From NCBI GenBank assembly GCA_034430425.1, contig DAOUEK010000032.1, positions 25,097-89,096 of the forward strand: DNA of 64,000 nucleotides, read 5' to 3'. The notes beneath the pieces were generated by a model. That model saw only the letters and a list, made by a program, of their open reading frames with translations, did no database searches and was not told where the DNA came from. This document shows positions 26,746-35,181 of the stretch, piece by piece. The stretch comes from WVZH01 sp034430425 (GTDB taxonomy: Bacteria > Chloroflexota > Anaerolineae > Anaerolineales > E44-bin32). The translations under genes were made by a program, and so were the position numbers. Positions within the stretch are counted from its first letter, which is position 1, and each line of letters opens with the position of its first letter.

Positions 26746-27714
26746 TCAATCAAGATACCAGATATTGAAATCATCGAAGCTCACACTGGCATCCGGTTTC
26801 TGTGCGGTCCCCAGGTAGAGCGCGAAATGGCCGTGCACAAAAACCATTGGTGTATAAATTGCCACAGATCGGTTAGCGACCCATTTCCCATTGATGTAGA
26901 AATCGAGATCGTCCCCGCGCGCCATGACCCCAAGACGGTTGACTGCACCAGGACCGGTCTGGATTAAATCACTCGGATACAATGTCCGAGCAGTCGGATC
27001 GATAAGTCCCTCTGCTGAGAAATCGAAGATAACGCCGTCCGAGCCCGGAATAGCCGTGAAGCCGATGAAGTATTCCCCACCGCAGCTGATGCCGAACATC
27101 AACCCATAATCGGCAGTCTGTTCCCCTCGGAAAACGAAACCCGCTGTGTCCCCGGGCACACACTGGTCGCCGTTGTACACCAGGAAATCGGCGTAGAAAT
27201 CCGCAGCATCGATGAACGACCAGTACCAGGTCCAGCGATTGCGTGAAGTGAAGGTGATGTTATAGCGTCCATCCCCATACCAGGAGGTCGCCGCCCCAGC
27301 ACTGCTGGAGGGGAATTTGCCCTTCGTGCCATCGAAATTATCACTGTCATGTCCGGCACCCCAGCCGTAAGCCGGATCGTAGGAAGCCCGTTCCACACTC
27401 CCCGCCACCGCCTCTGACGAGTCTTCCGGGGTTTCTTCTGTGGCGGTAGCCGTAGCCTCTTCAGCCTCATCCCCTTCATCCGGGGCTGGCTCCTCAACAT
27501 CCGGTTGATCCGCTGATTCTTCTTGCTCTGCCGCCTGGGTGAGCACAGCCTTTTCCAGGGCCAGCGTTGTGGCTTCCACCTCAAGTGCCAGTTGCGTAGC
27601 TTGTACTGATTCAGACGACTGGTTTGAGGGAAGACTGCAGGCCAAACTGGCCAGGATCAGGACAAGAAGACACATCCACACAGCAAACGGATTCGGGCGA
27701 AATTTATTATTCAT
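26746..27714 (-). CDS. Lipoprotein with concanavalin-like/LamG-type beta domain, copy B
   Basis: A 322-residue paralog of the preceding gene with the same order of parts: signal and lipobox LILASLAC, helical segment SVQATQLALEVEATTLALEKA, acidic Pro/Thr linker, and a beta domain with YNITFTSRNRWTWYWSFID, YGLMFGISCGGEYFIG and DLDFYINGKW. GGAGG lies 5 bases before ATG 27714. Copy B is promoter-proximal, 90 bases from copy A, so both are probably co-transcribed. The helical heptad-like stretch before the linker may form a coiled coil that oligomerises the protein. Function is unknown. Confidence 0.85.
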   Translation of the reverse strand: MNNKFRPNPFAVWMCLLVLILASLACSLPSNQSSESVQATQLALEVEATTLALEKAVLTQAAEQEESADQPDVEEPAPDEGDEAEEATATATEETPEDSSEAVAGSVERASYDPAYGWGAGHDSDNFDGTKGKFPSSSAGAATSWYGDGRYNITFTSRNRWTWYWSFIDAADFYADFLVYNGDQCVPGDTAGFVFRGEQTADYGLMFGISCGGEYFIGFTAIPGSDGVIFDFSAEGLIDPTARTLYPSDLIQTGPGAVNRLGVMARGDDLDFYINGKWVANRSVAIYTPMVFVHGHFALYLGTAQKPDASVSFDDFNIWYLD

Positions 27715-27770
27715 GAGAACCTCCATCGTCAGACTCGATATCGGGTAGAAGTAAGTGTCTCAGAGCTTCG

Positions 27771-28028
27771 CTACCCGTCTTTAGAAACAAAACGGATATG
27801 GTCAACTGTTTGTGACATGGCAGGCACGTTGAGCTGCTCTTCCACCATAATAGACTCAAGCCATGTGATCGGCAAATCCATTTTGGCCAAGAAAACAATG
27901 CTGCCGGCATAGAAATCCCTGGCATATGCGCAGACACCGTCGCGCAGTGTGATCCTCTGATATACTTCATCACCGCGTTGGATTGAATCCCGTGGCGGAG
28001 ACAGCGATGACAGAAAATCCCGAAGCAT
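27771..28028 (-). CDS. Possible 85-residue hypothetical protein
   Basis: An open frame that fills most of the gap between the divergent lipoprotein and peptidase genes and overlaps the peptidase start by 22 bases. The composition from about residue 18 onward looks protein-like (VYQRITLRDGVCAYARDFYAG, IVFLAKMDLPITWLESIMVEEQL), unlike the neighbouring shadow frames. No ribosome site precedes its ATG. I do not recognise it. It could be real, or a remnant. Confidence 0.35.
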   Translation of the reverse strand: MLRDFLSSLSPPRDSIQRGDEVYQRITLRDGVCAYARDFYAGSIVFLAKMDLPITWLESIMVEEQLNVPAMSQTVDHIRFVSKDG

Positions 28029-29587
28029 TCATCGCCGAGGTGACCGGGCGTGTGCGAACGCTTTACATACGCTATTCACGCGCCATGTGGCAATCTGCCA
28101 CGACAGGTTCAGAAGATGCTGCGCAGCACGAGAAAGAAACCAAGGCCGCTTTAATGCGATTCTGGGCGGATAAAAGCCTCTACGAGACCGCCAGAAAACT
28201 CAACGAAAGTGACGCCGCAGACGGCCCCATTCAACGCCGCACGATAAAACGGATTTATCTTTCCAGCGCAAAAGCCCAGCAAGACGATGCGACCATCGAA
28301 GCCGTCACCCATCTCGAGACCCAGGCCCAACACAGCTTTTATAATTTTCGTGCACTCGTCGATGGAAAATCAATCAGCGATAATGAAGTGGAGAACATGC
28401 TGCGTACCAGCCGCGATCCTGCATTCGTGCGCCAGGTCTGGGAAGCGAGCAAGCGGATCGGCGAGCAAGTCGCCGATCACGTGCGTGAATTGGCCCGCCT
28501 TCGTAATCAAGCGGCCCAGGCACAGGGTTTTCGCGATCACTTCCAACGTTCATTGGTGCTGAATGAAATTGACGAAGCACAGTTGACCTCGCTTTTCATC
28601 GAGCTTGAAACAACGACACGGAACCCGTATTTGGAACTGAAGAAAACGATCGATCAGATTCGCTCGAAGCATTTCGGAATCGACGAGGCCGATCTGCGGC
28701 CCTGGCACTACGGCGATCGCTTCTTCCAGCGCGCGCCGGAGATCACGAACGCCTCCATGGATCCTTATTTCGCAGATCGAGATCCCGTCGAGCTGGCGCT
28801 GAAAACCTACGACGGCGTGAAAATGGATGTGCGTGGCATCATCGAGCGATCCGATCTCTACCCCCGGGAAGGCAAAGATCAGCATGCTTTCTGCCTCGAT
28901 ATCGATCGTGAAGGCGATGTACGCACACTCAACAATCTGGAGTCTTCTCATCGCTGGACGGCAACCCTGCTCCACGAACTTGGTCATGCCGTTTACGATC
29001 AATACATCGACCATACACTCCCATGGGTTATTAGAACGCCACCGCATTCGCTCTCTACGGAAGCCATTGCGCTGCTGATGGAAGCCCTGACCTACGATTC
29101 TGATTGGCTGAGGAGTGTCCTGGGTATTAAAGACAACGAAGCCAAACGCTTATCCATCGCTGCAGCCGAACAGGAACGTGCCCAACGCCTGATTTTCACC
29201 CGCTGGGCGATGGTGATGACCGATTTCGAGCGTGCCCTCTACGCCGACCCGGAACGGGACCTCGATACCTTGTGGTGGGACCTGGTGGAGAAATACCAAG
29301 CCGTACAACGACCGGAAAACCGTCGCGCGCCGGATTGGGCGGCGAAATACCACATTGCACTCGCACCCGTGTATTATCACAGCTACGAATTGGGGCACCT
29401 TGTGTCGTCTCAACTGCAAGCCTTCCTGCGCAAGAAATTCGGAGCGATCGTTGGACAGCCCAGGGTGGGTCGATGGCTGATCGATAATTATTTTAAACCC
29501 GGCGCAGAAGAGGATTGGGCCAGTCACGTCGAAATCGTAACCGGTGAGCCATTAAACCCCGGGTATTTCGTCGATACCATCCGATAG
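28007..29587 (+). CDS. M2/M3-like zinc metallopeptidase
   Basis: A 526-residue gluzincin-type peptidase with HELGH at residues 323-327 and a downstream Glu ligand in STEAIALLMEAL. The helical N-terminal half (YNFRALVDGKSISDNEVENML, VWEASKRIGEQVADHV, ELARLRNQAAQAQG) resembles the bacterial angiotensin-converting-enzyme-like M2 family more than PepF. It probably acts on peptides in the cytosol, since no signal peptide is seen. The start is ATG 28007 with GGAG eight bases upstream; a TTG eight codons earlier is an alternative. Confidence 0.87.
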   Translation: MTENPEAFIAEVTGRVRTLYIRYSRAMWQSATTGSEDAAQHEKETKAALMRFWADKSLYETARKLNESDAADGPIQRRTIKRIYLSSAKAQQDDATIEAVTHLETQAQHSFYNFRALVDGKSISDNEVENMLRTSRDPAFVRQVWEASKRIGEQVADHVRELARLRNQAAQAQGFRDHFQRSLVLNEIDEAQLTSLFIELETTTRNPYLELKKTIDQIRSKHFGIDEADLRPWHYGDRFFQRAPEITNASMDPYFADRDPVELALKTYDGVKMDVRGIIERSDLYPREGKDQHAFCLDIDREGDVRTLNNLESSHRWTATLLHELGHAVYDQYIDHTLPWVIRTPPHSLSTEAIALLMEALTYDSDWLRSVLGIKDNEAKRLSIAAAEQERAQRLIFTRWAMVMTDFERALYADPERDLDTLWWDLVEKYQAVQRPENRRAPDWAAKYHIALAPVYYHSYELGHLVSSQLQAFLRKKFGAIVGQPRVGRWLIDNYFKPGAEEDWASHVEIVTGEPLNPGYFVDTIR

Positions 29588-29639
29588 ACCCTAAACAAGC
29601 GAGATCATCTACGCAGAGACTACCTCTACGGTGAAAACG

Positions 29640-30239
29640 ATGAGTAACCCCAAGAATAATCCAAAGATACCGAACACTATTATCGTTGTATCTGGACTTC
29701 CCCGTTCCGGAACGTCCATGATGATGAATATGCTGGAAAGCGGTGGGCTCGAGCTTCTCACTGATGGTGTTCGAAAAGCGGACGATGATAATCCCCTCGG
29801 ATATTATGAATATGAAGCGGTGAAACGTCTAAGGGAAGGCGACAATTCCTGGGTGAAGAATGCCCGAGGGAAAGTTGTCAAGATCATCTCCTATTTGCTA
29901 ACCAATCTTCCCGAAAAGAACCACTATCACGTGATTTTCATGCAGCGTGATCTTGATGAAGTGCTTGCTTCACAACGCAAGATGATTATCCGTCGCGGGG
30001 AAAACCCCGACAAAATCGATGACAAGAAGATGAAAACGATCCTCCAGAATCATTTAGACGAGATCGATGCGTGGATCAACCAGCAAGACAACATTGCCCG
30101 GATCTATATGCCGTATAGAAAAATAATCAATGATCCACATCTCTACATTGAGAAACTCACGCAATTTCTTGGATTCCCCCTCGACACCGAGTCCATGATT
30201 CGCGTCGTCGATCCCGGCCTCTACCGGCAGCGCAGCTAA
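29640..30239 (+). CDS. Sulfotransferase-like P-loop protein
   Basis: A 199-residue protein with the 5'-phosphosulfate loop VVSGLPRSGTSMMMNML near its N-terminus, then a helical region with FMQRDLDEVLASQRKMI (the typical 3'-phosphate R..S segment: R...EVLASQ). Sulfotransferases move sulfate from PAPS to sugars, lipids or proteins. The chain is short and the acceptor unknown. It lies just upstream of the phosphodiesterase/sulfatase-fold region on the same strand, though with its own 215-base gap. A GTG three codons earlier could also start it. Confidence 0.8.
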   Translation: MSNPKNNPKIPNTIIVVSGLPRSGTSMMMNMLESGGLELLTDGVRKADDDNPLGYYEYEAVKRLREGDNSWVKNARGKVVKIISYLLTNLPEKNHYHVIFMQRDLDEVLASQRKMIIRRGENPDKIDDKKMKTILQNHLDEIDAWINQQDNIARIYMPYRKIINDPHLYIEKLTQFLGFPLDTESMIRVVDPGLYRQRS

Positions 30240-30309
30240 TTCCTGGTATATAAAGCAGTCATCAGTACGATTGTACTGATCGTCGATGGACGATCTGGCT
30301 GTAAACAAC

Positions 30310-30335
30310 CTCCGACATCGTTTATAATGTCGGAG
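30310..30335 (+). promoter_or_regulatory. Inverted repeat overlapping a -10 box upstream of the phosphodiesterase/sulfatase-fold operon
   Basis: Arms CTCCGACA (30310-30317) and TGTCGGAG (30328-30335) surround a 10-base spacer, and TATAAT occupies 30323-30328. The -35 is weak (TGTAAA, 30300-30305). A repressor on this repeat would block the promoter. No T run follows, so it is not a terminator. A second hairpin, ATCAGTAC/GTACTGAT, lies about 30 bases upstream. Confidence 0.45.
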
Positions 30336-30454
30336 ATCGTAAAACAGCAGCGTCTCACAAGGACATTCGCTATTGCGATATGGATGTGCTTCATCGTTAT
30401 ATTGTCCTCGATCGCAGAACGTATTTACATCAAGAAGATCACCGAGGTGTAATC

Positions 30455-30655
30455 ATGTACATTGATCCAAACACTGGGGGCCAAATATTCCAGCTCTTAG
30501 CGGTCATATTTGCAGCACTCTCAGGGATTGTCTTGGTATTCTCAAGCAAGATCCGCATGTTTTGGTCAAGGCTAAAACGGCGATTTCGGGAATCGGGCAG
30601 TGAAAACCTCACAGAAATCGAAAACGTTGATGCAAGCCAAAACCCGGATGATTGA
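30455..30655 (+). CDS. Small membrane protein (66 aa), YxDPxTG type
   Basis: Start ATG 30455 with GAGGTG upstream. The sequence begins MYIDPNTGGQIFQLL, has one membrane helix (about 11-31) and a basic segment (KIRMFWSRLKRRFRE), then an acidic tail. Short proteins of this kind with a Y-x-D-P-x-T-G start are common beside type I phosphodiesterase genes. The next gene, 25 bases downstream, is such a phosphodiesterase, so the two probably act together at the membrane. Function unknown. Confidence 0.8.
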   Translation: MYIDPNTGGQIFQLLAVIFAALSGIVLVFSSKIRMFWSRLKRRFRESGSENLTEIENVDASQNPDD

Positions 30656-30680
30656 AACCGTGGATTACTGCGATATTTAG

Positions 30681-32525
30681 ATGAAGACCATTATTATCGG
30701 ATTCGATGCATTCGATCCTGCATTTTTCGAACGTTTACACGATCAAGGGAAACTGCCGCATCTTGACAAGTACGTCGCCAACAAGGGATACGTCCATTTG
30801 GCAGTTGCCAATCCCGCACAAAGCGAAGTGTCCTGGACCAGTATTGCCACAGGCAAGAATCCCGGCGAGCATGGACTATTCGATTTTGTACATCGAAATC
30901 CATCCAATTACGCGCTGCACGTTTCCTTGTTGCCGACAAAAAAATCAACCTTCGGCGTACAATTTGTTCCACCGTATAACACCCCCACCGTCTTTGATCA
31001 CGCTGTAGAGATGGGGTATCCTGCTACAACACTCTGGTGGCCGGCGACATTTCCTGCCCGCAGGCAATCGCCTGTACGCACAATCCCTGGGTTGGGTACA
31101 CCCGACATCCTGGGCCGCCTGGGCGTAGGAACCTACTTCAAACTCGATCCGAATCCCGCGGATAAGACGTATAAAACCAATCTTGAAAATCTTTCGGCAT
31201 ATGGAACACAAAAAGCGCGAGGTATCCTAAAGGGACCGCTGCTGAAATCGAAGAATGCAGAGGATAAGCAAGCAGCGCTCGCCTTTGAGATCGAATGGAT
31301 TGACGCCAATACAGCCAACATGCGTATCAATAACAAAACTATTCCGCTTGAGAAGGGTCGCTGGAGTTCTTTTATCGAGCTCAATTTCAAACTCCGGCTC
31401 GGCGTATCCATTCGCGCCACCACCCAAGCCCTGCTGACAGAAAATTCCCACGGGCCGGGAGTGTATTTCCTCCCGCTGCAGATTCATCCGCTAAAGGCCT
31501 TATGGCCTTACGCCAATCCGGGCAGTTATGCCAAGGGATTATGGAAAAACATCGGTCCATACCACACACTTGGATGGCCGCAGGACACGACCGCACTGGA
31601 TGAAGGATTCATCCAGGACGATCATTTCCTACGTTTATGTGAGGCGATCCTCGAGACGCGCGAAAAAGTTCTGATGAAAGAAATTCAGGCCCTCAAGGAA
31701 GGCATTCTCGCCATTGTATTCGACTCTCTCGATCGGATTCAGCACATGTTCTGGCGAGATCGAGAGGATATTATCGAATCCTGGTACCTGAAATTGGATG
31801 CCTTGCTTGGCCGCATCGAAACTCAAATCAAAACCTGCAGCCATCAAGATGCAAGGATATTGGTGCTCTCCGATCATGGTTTCAGCGATTTCAATACCAA
31901 AGTCCACTTGAATCGCTGGTTAATCGAGCATGACTACCTGCTTTCTGCAAACGAACAAGAACGAGGCGGACTGCAGGATGTCGTCTGGCAGAAGACGCGC
32001 GCCTATACTGTAGGGTTATCGAGCATCTATCTCAATCGATCCGGACGGGAAAGGGACGGCATTGTCATGGATAACGAATATGATTCGTTATCCACCGAGA
32101 TCAAAGAAGCGTTGCTTTCCTGGGAAGGTCCGGACAAGCGTAAGATTGTGCGATCGGTTTGGACGGGCGAAGAAGCCTTCCCCGGCCCACTCACTCCCTA
32201 TGCCCCCGATCTAGTCATCGGTTTCAATGCGGGTTATCGTGCTTCGGGCCAGACAGGCCTTGGAAACTGGGAACCTCATGCACTCGAAAAGAACCTCGAT
32301 CATTGGGGCGCGGATCACTGCATCGACCCCGGCCTCGTTCCGGGCGTGCTCTTTGCGAATACGAACCTGGAGCATCTTTCCTCCCCTTCGTATGCCGACA
32401 TTCCGGATCTGGTCATCGGCGGAAAATTCAAGCCCCGCAAATCCGCGGCATCACGTCCACCAGTTACGAGCGACGAGGATCGCGAGACGCTGGAAGAGAG
32501 GCTCAAGGACCTTGGCTATCTTTAA
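30681..32525 (+). CDS. Alkaline-phosphatase-superfamily type I phosphodiesterase/nucleotide pyrophosphatase
   Basis: A 614-residue enzyme with the two-metal AP-superfamily site: IIIGFDAFDP (metal Asp9), the nucleophile region NPAQSEVSWTSIATGKNPGEHG (in two parts: NPAQSEVSW and TSIATGKNPGEHG; nucleophile probably Ser48), FDSLDRIQHMFW (Asp/His ligands) and LVLSDHGFSD. No signal peptide is seen, so it may act in the cytosol or reach the membrane by another route. It hydrolyses or transfers phosphodiesters; the substrate is unknown. Its last 14 bases overlap the start of the first five-helix membrane protein. Confidence 0.9.
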   Translation: MKTIIIGFDAFDPAFFERLHDQGKLPHLDKYVANKGYVHLAVANPAQSEVSWTSIATGKNPGEHGLFDFVHRNPSNYALHVSLLPTKKSTFGVQFVPPYNTPTVFDHAVEMGYPATTLWWPATFPARRQSPVRTIPGLGTPDILGRLGVGTYFKLDPNPADKTYKTNLENLSAYGTQKARGILKGPLLKSKNAEDKQAALAFEIEWIDANTANMRINNKTIPLEKGRWSSFIELNFKLRLGVSIRATTQALLTENSHGPGVYFLPLQIHPLKALWPYANPGSYAKGLWKNIGPYHTLGWPQDTTALDEGFIQDDHFLRLCEAILETREKVLMKEIQALKEGILAIVFDSLDRIQHMFWRDREDIIESWYLKLDALLGRIETQIKTCSHQDARILVLSDHGFSDFNTKVHLNRWLIEHDYLLSANEQERGGLQDVVWQKTRAYTVGLSSIYLNRSGRERDGIVMDNEYDSLSTEIKEALLSWEGPDKRKIVRSVWTGEEAFPGPLTPYAPDLVIGFNAGYRASGQTGLGNWEPHALEKNLDHWGADHCIDPGLVPGVLFANTNLEHLSSPSYADIPDLVIGGKFKPRKSAASRPPVTSDEDRETLEERLKDLGYL

Positions 32526-33030
32526 GGATCGGTTTACATCAAACGATCTGGTTCACATTTTTGTATTTTGCGCCCTGCCGATCCACCTGTGGTCCATCAT
32601 TATCATGTTCAGACTTGTTCCCTCCTGGTTGTTATACCTCAGCCAGTCTGACATCATCGGCAGTACGGCTTACCATCTGATGTTTACTATCTTCGAGACG
32701 GTGCTCGTCTTTATCATCCTGCTTGCAGTTGGGCGCTTGATACCGAAGAAATGGACCCCGGAGCCGTTTCTAACGCTGTGTTCCGTATTGCTCATCGAAC
32801 TAGCCATTATGGCGATCGTCTTTCAGCATCTTGTCCAACAGTATTCCTCATTACGTTGGATGTTCGTGAGCTGTGCGATCATTCTGGCTCTTTCTATTGT
32901 TGTCGTACCGAAAATCTCCAAGCTGCAAGCACTGAATCGCAGCCTGGCGGAACGTCTTACCGTTTTGACTTTTATATACGTGATGATTGACGTCATTGGC
33001 GTCATAGTTGTCATCGTTCGCAATCTGTGA
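32512..33030 (+). CDS. Five-helix membrane protein, unit 1
   Basis: TTG start at 32512 inside the end of the phosphodiesterase gene, giving 172 residues like its two paralogs. Predicted spans are near 10-28, 55-75, 84-104, 110-130 and 148-170. Residues shared by all three copies include PIH.WSI..M or its variants near 20, IIGS.AY near 48, the FET/FE motif in span 2, R-L..LT..Y before span 5 and D.(I/V)GVI(I/V)VI.R at the end. I do not recognise the family. Its fixed pairing with the sulfatase-fold gene suggests a shared complex. No catalytic motif is visible. Confidence 0.85.
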   Translation: MAIFKDRFTSNDLVHIFVFCALPIHLWSIIIMFRLVPSWLLYLSQSDIIGSTAYHLMFTIFETVLVFIILLAVGRLIPKKWTPEPFLTLCSVLLIELAIMAIVFQHLVQQYSSLRWMFVSCAIILALSIVVVPKISKLQALNRSLAERLTVLTFIYVMIDVIGVIVVIVRNL

Positions 33031-33036
33031 GTAATT

Positions 33037-34581
33037 ATGAGACCAAAGATTAATCGACGCGGTTTTCTAAAAATGGCATCGCTCTTCTCACTTGCCACTC
33101 CCTGGATTGCGAGTTCAAATCCCTCCTTGGGCCAAAGAAAAACCGATGCGAATACGCCCAACATTCTGATCCTGGTCTTCGACACCCTCACAGCGCATGA
33201 TGTGTCGCTATATGGATATCACCGAGAGACAACGCCCAACTTGAAACGGTTCGCGGAAAAAGCAACCGTCTACCACAACCATTACGCCGGCGGCAATTTC
33301 ACCACCCCCGGTACTTCTTCGATTCTCACTGGAACGCTCCCCTGGACACATCGGGCATTCAGCCACCACGCAACACCGCTTGACACCTTCATTTCCAGGA
33401 ATGTCTTCAGCGAATTCAACGATGATCAATACACCCGCATCGGGTTTTCGCACAATCTATTGGTAAATATTATCTTGTACCAGCTCCAGCAAAATCTTGA
33501 TCTTTTCACATTACCCAATCAAGTCGCAATGGTGGACTTTAATGTTACCGATAACCTTTTCAAAAGAGACTTTGGTATTGCCGCCCAAAGCGAACGCAGT
33601 CATTACAAGCAACCGGGAGAATCGTCCGGTTCGCTGTTCTTGTACCCGCTATTTTGGTCGATAAAGGATTTCGTTTACCAATCCTTAAATAAACGCTTAC
33701 AGCGGAGATTCCCCCGCGGCATCCCTGGATACCACGACATGCTCTACCCACTCGAAGACACGATCGATTGGATTCGGGATCAATTAATCGAGTGGCATCA
33801 ACCTTTCGTCAGCTACCTCCACATGATGCCGCCACACGATCCTTACTGTCCGCGCGAGGAATTCGTAAATATTTTCTGGGATGGTTGGGTGCCAGAATCG
33901 AAACCCGACCATTTCTTTGCCAACTTCGCAGATCGCCAGAACGTTCTGAACGAGAAACATGTTTTCTACGACGAATACATCGCATACGTCGATGCGGAAT
34001 TTGGGCGATTGGACAATTATCTGGAAAGCAATGGTTTTTATGACAACACAATTGTCGTTTTAACCTCCGATCATGGCGAGATGTTCGAACGAAAGATTTG
34101 GAAACATACTACCCCGACACTCTTCCAACCAATCATTCATGTTCCATTGCTAATCTCCGTTCCTGGACAGACAGCACGTCAGGATGTGCATGCTTCAACG
34201 AGTTGCGTCGACCTGCTGCCAACCCTGCTTCAACTTACCGGTCGTTCCATCCCTTCATGGTGTGAGGGCGTGGTGCTGCCCCCGTATGCCGACCAAGAAC
34301 TCTCCGACGATCGAAGCATTTTTATTGTCGAAGCAAAAAGCAACCCCAAAATCGCTCCTCTGCGAAAAGCGACGGTGGCGATGATCAAGGGTGACTATAA
34401 ATTGATCCACTATCGAGGCTACGAAAGCTACGATGGTTTGTATGAACTTTTTAACTTGCGCGAGGACCCCGAAGAATTAGATAATCTTTATTCAACGCAT
34501 CCAGCAATCGCATCTGAACTGCGGCAAGAATTACTTATTAAGATCGAGGAAATGGATGCGCCGTTCACACCATCCAAGTAG
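33037..34581 (+). CDS. Tat-exported sulfatase-fold enzyme with Thr nucleophile, unit 1
   Basis: A 514-residue protein. The Tat signal NRRGFLKMASLFSLATPW is at the N-terminus. The AP/sulfatase core has a metal Asp in LVFDTLTAHDVSLYGY (Asp49), nucleophile segment FTTPGTSSILTG (Thr89), SDHGEMFERKIW, and STSCVDLLPTLLQLTG. The C-terminal KLIHYRGYE...LYELFNLREDPEEL is typical of sulfatases. In sulfatases the nucleophile is Cys/Ser in CxPxR; here Thr stands there and the Arg is also missing. Sulfate ester hydrolysis is therefore unlikely; phosphodiester cleavage or phosphotransfer is more plausible. It starts 6 bases after its membrane partner. Confidence 0.88.
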   Translation: MRPKINRRGFLKMASLFSLATPWIASSNPSLGQRKTDANTPNILILVFDTLTAHDVSLYGYHRETTPNLKRFAEKATVYHNHYAGGNFTTPGTSSILTGTLPWTHRAFSHHATPLDTFISRNVFSEFNDDQYTRIGFSHNLLVNIILYQLQQNLDLFTLPNQVAMVDFNVTDNLFKRDFGIAAQSERSHYKQPGESSGSLFLYPLFWSIKDFVYQSLNKRLQRRFPRGIPGYHDMLYPLEDTIDWIRDQLIEWHQPFVSYLHMMPPHDPYCPREEFVNIFWDGWVPESKPDHFFANFADRQNVLNEKHVFYDEYIAYVDAEFGRLDNYLESNGFYDNTIVVLTSDHGEMFERKIWKHTTPTLFQPIIHVPLLISVPGQTARQDVHASTSCVDLLPTLLQLTGRSIPSWCEGVVLPPYADQELSDDRSIFIVEAKSNPKIAPLRKATVAMIKGDYKLIHYRGYESYDGLYELFNLREDPEELDNLYSTHPAIASELRQELLIKIEEMDAPFTPSK

Positions 34582-34655
34582 AAAAGCCTTGCACACGGGG
34601 ATGCTATAACTGGTGGAAAATCTCAAAGCAATTCGATCATTTCCGGATTAATCAC

Positions 34656-35174
34656 TTGGCAATTTTCCATAAATACTATTCCTCACGAGATCTGATGCAA
34701 TTAACAGTATTTGTTGCGTTCCCCATCCATGTATGGAGCATTGTTAATATGTTGCGTGCTGTTCCTTCGTTGATCCTTTCCATGTCTGCCTCCGAAATCA
34801 TAGGCAGTTGGTCTTACAATATGACTTTCACCCTGCTCGAGACTATCATCATTCTCCTGTTCGTTCTCACAATTGGAATTGCATTGTCGATCCGCTTGAC
34901 CATGACCACGTACGTTACGCTCAGTTCATTCTTTCTTACTGAGATTGCTCTCATGAGATTTCTCTTTGAAGCTCTCACCAATGTCTTTGCGCCTATGGGT
35001 CTTCTCATTGCAGCTTGCTTTGTCGTTCTCATTCTGACCTTGTTGCTCGTACCTAAAAATCCAAAATGGAAGGACATCACTCATGAGGTTGCGACTCGTC
35101 TTGCAGTGTTGACTTACATCTATATTTTCATTGACATTGTCGGTGTGATCATTGTCATTGTAAGATTGGTATGA
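34656..35174 (+). CDS. Five-helix membrane protein, unit 2
   Basis: 172 residues from TTG 34656, colinear with units 1 and 3 (FHKYYSSRDLMQLTVFVAFP, AFPIHVWSIVNM, EIIGSWSYNM, TLLETIIILLFVLTIG, DIVGVIIVIVRLV). It ends 7 bases before the second sulfatase-fold gene. The 74 bases in front of it, after the unit 1 enzyme, hold a TATAAC-like sequence (in GCTATAACTGG) that could serve as an internal -10. The span pattern is the same as in unit 1. Function unknown. Confidence 0.85.
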   Translation: MAIFHKYYSSRDLMQLTVFVAFPIHVWSIVNMLRAVPSLILSMSASEIIGSWSYNMTFTLLETIIILLFVLTIGIALSIRLTMTTYVTLSSFFLTEIALMRFLFEALTNVFAPMGLLIAACFVVLILTLLLVPKNPKWKDITHEVATRLAVLTYIYIFIDIVGVIIVIVRLV

Positions 35175-35181
35175 GTGTGAG

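Noticed and set aside
27707..27973. 88-codon minus-strand frame between the lipoprotein and peptidase genes
   Set aside because: It overlaps the lipoprotein start and the more protein-like frame at 27771-28028. It is Cys/His/Trp-rich without pattern.
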